A stretch of DNA of 10,000 nt from Botryococcus braunii (lineage: Eukaryota; Chlorophyta; Trebouxiophyceae). This document shows positions 1 through 10,000 of the stretch, piece by piece. Under the pieces are notes generated by a model, which saw only the letters and a program-made list of their open reading frames with translations, was not told the origin of the DNA and did not search any database. The position numbers were made by a program, and so were the translations under genes. Positions within the stretch are counted from its first letter, which is position 1. Each line of letters starts with the position of its first letter. Location of the stretch: assembly GCA_002005505.1 (NCBI GenBank), contig KV908543.1:246156-256155 (forward strand), read 5' to 3'.

Positions 1-125
1 GACTAGTTTGAGCCTCAGCAAGGCAAGCCTGAAATTCACTGAGAAGTATGGGATTACAGGTTTACTTTCTTGAGTTTTGTGTTGGGTTAATCTGCTTTCT
101 AGGTGTGTGGGGCACCCCGCACGTA

Positions 126-202
<77 letters not shown>

Positions 203-214
203 TGTTCTGTGTCT

Positions 215-279
<65 letters not shown>

Positions 280-303
280 CGCACGCGGGGCAGGGGGAGC
301 CAG
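1..303 (+). other. Probable upstream intron or 5' flank of hslU
   Basis: This stretch contains no recognisable coding exon. Positions 127-279 are TG repeat. The frame of exon 1 is open back to 48, but most of that is repeat-encoded Val-Cys and carries no HslU similarity. No promoter element was recognised. TG tracts are confined to introns in the rest of the window, which favours an intron with earlier exons beyond the left edge. Confidence 0.55.
127..279 (+). repeat. TG microsatellite upstream of exon 1
   Basis: Two TG tracts (about 127-199 and 221-279) are separated by an imperfect TTTGTGTTCTGTGTCTG-like spacer. All open frames crossing it (Val-Cys, His-Thr) are artefacts of the repeat. 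Confidence 0.98.
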
Positions 304-305
304 GT

Positions 306-9844
<9,539 letters not shown>

Positions 9845-10000
9845 GGTGCCAACAGCCTTTAGCAAAAGGAAGATGGGGGCGAGAGACTTGGACAGGTGCC
9901 AACAGCCTTGAACAGTACTAGTACTGTCCAAGCAAGTGCAGTACTAATACTGTTCAAGGAAGTGCAGTACTGCACTTCCGTGGCTGCAGTCGTGTCTCCA
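9845..10000 (+). other. 3' flank of hslU with repeats and palindromes
   Basis: No coding sequence is seen after the TGA, and no AATAAA polyadenylation signal occurs in these 156 bases. The direct repeat AGGTGCCAACAGCCTT lies at 9845-9860 and 9894-9909, and strong palindromes follow to 9979. This is likely 3' UTR or intergenic DNA. Confidence 0.7.
9908..9979. repeat. Cluster of palindromes sharing an AGTACT core
   Basis: ACAGTACTAGTACTGT is a perfect 16-bp palindrome that extends with one mismatch pair to 26 bp (9908-9933). Positions 9958-9979 form a perfect 22-bp palindrome with half-site GGAAGTGCAGT. Between them, GCAGTACTAATACTGTTCAA resembles half of each. Confidence 0.9.

Overview
The window holds one eukaryotic nuclear gene on the + strand. 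It is an intron-rich gene for HslU (ClpY), the AAA+ unfoldase of the HslVU (ClpYQ) protease. Ten exons were assembled by reading conserved HslU segments in order: 306-419 (start uncertain), 670-744, 1305-1409, 4145-4339, 5686-5805, 6502-6630, 7018-7114, 8398-8599, 9056-9287 and about 9725-9844 (stop TGA). Joined, they keep one reading frame and give about 462 residues from Met 306, against 443 in E. coli HslU. Walker A, the pore loop, Walker B, sensor 1, the arginine-finger segment, sensor 2 and the C-terminal tail are all present. No second gene could be supported on either strand.

About 87% of the span from 306 to 9844 is intron. All nine 3' splice sites are CAG followed by G. Most have purine- or G-rich sequence where a polypyrimidine tract would be expected. 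The 5' splice sites are degenerate, and intron 3 appears to use a GC donor. This pattern resembles what is reported for dinoflagellate nuclear genes, and HslVU of mitochondrial ancestry occurs in many algae and other protists. A dinoflagellate is my best guess, held weakly; another alga or protist is possible.

The introns are full of low-complexity DNA. There are long TG tracts in introns 2, 3, 4 and 7 and upstream of exon 1, always TG on the coding strand. There are also G homopolymers, GA and GGGA/CCCT tracts, and several minisatellites (18 bp, 32-34 bp, about 95 bp). Two of these tandem repeats run exactly into a real 3' splice site, at exons 4 and 8. Exons 5 and 9 are flanked by complementary tracts that could pair in the pre-mRNA.

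Layout: 1-303 is probably intron or 5' flank with TG tracts; 306-1409 holds exons 1-3 (N-terminal ATPase part and Walker A); 1410-4144 is the very long intron 3; 4145-6630 holds exons 4-6 (pore loop and I domain); 7018-8599 holds exons 7-8 (Walker B, sensor 1, arginine finger); 9056-9844 holds exons 9-10 (C-terminal domain); 9845-10000 is 3' flank with strong palindromes. An N-terminal organelle-targeting extension, if there is one, is probably encoded upstream of the window.
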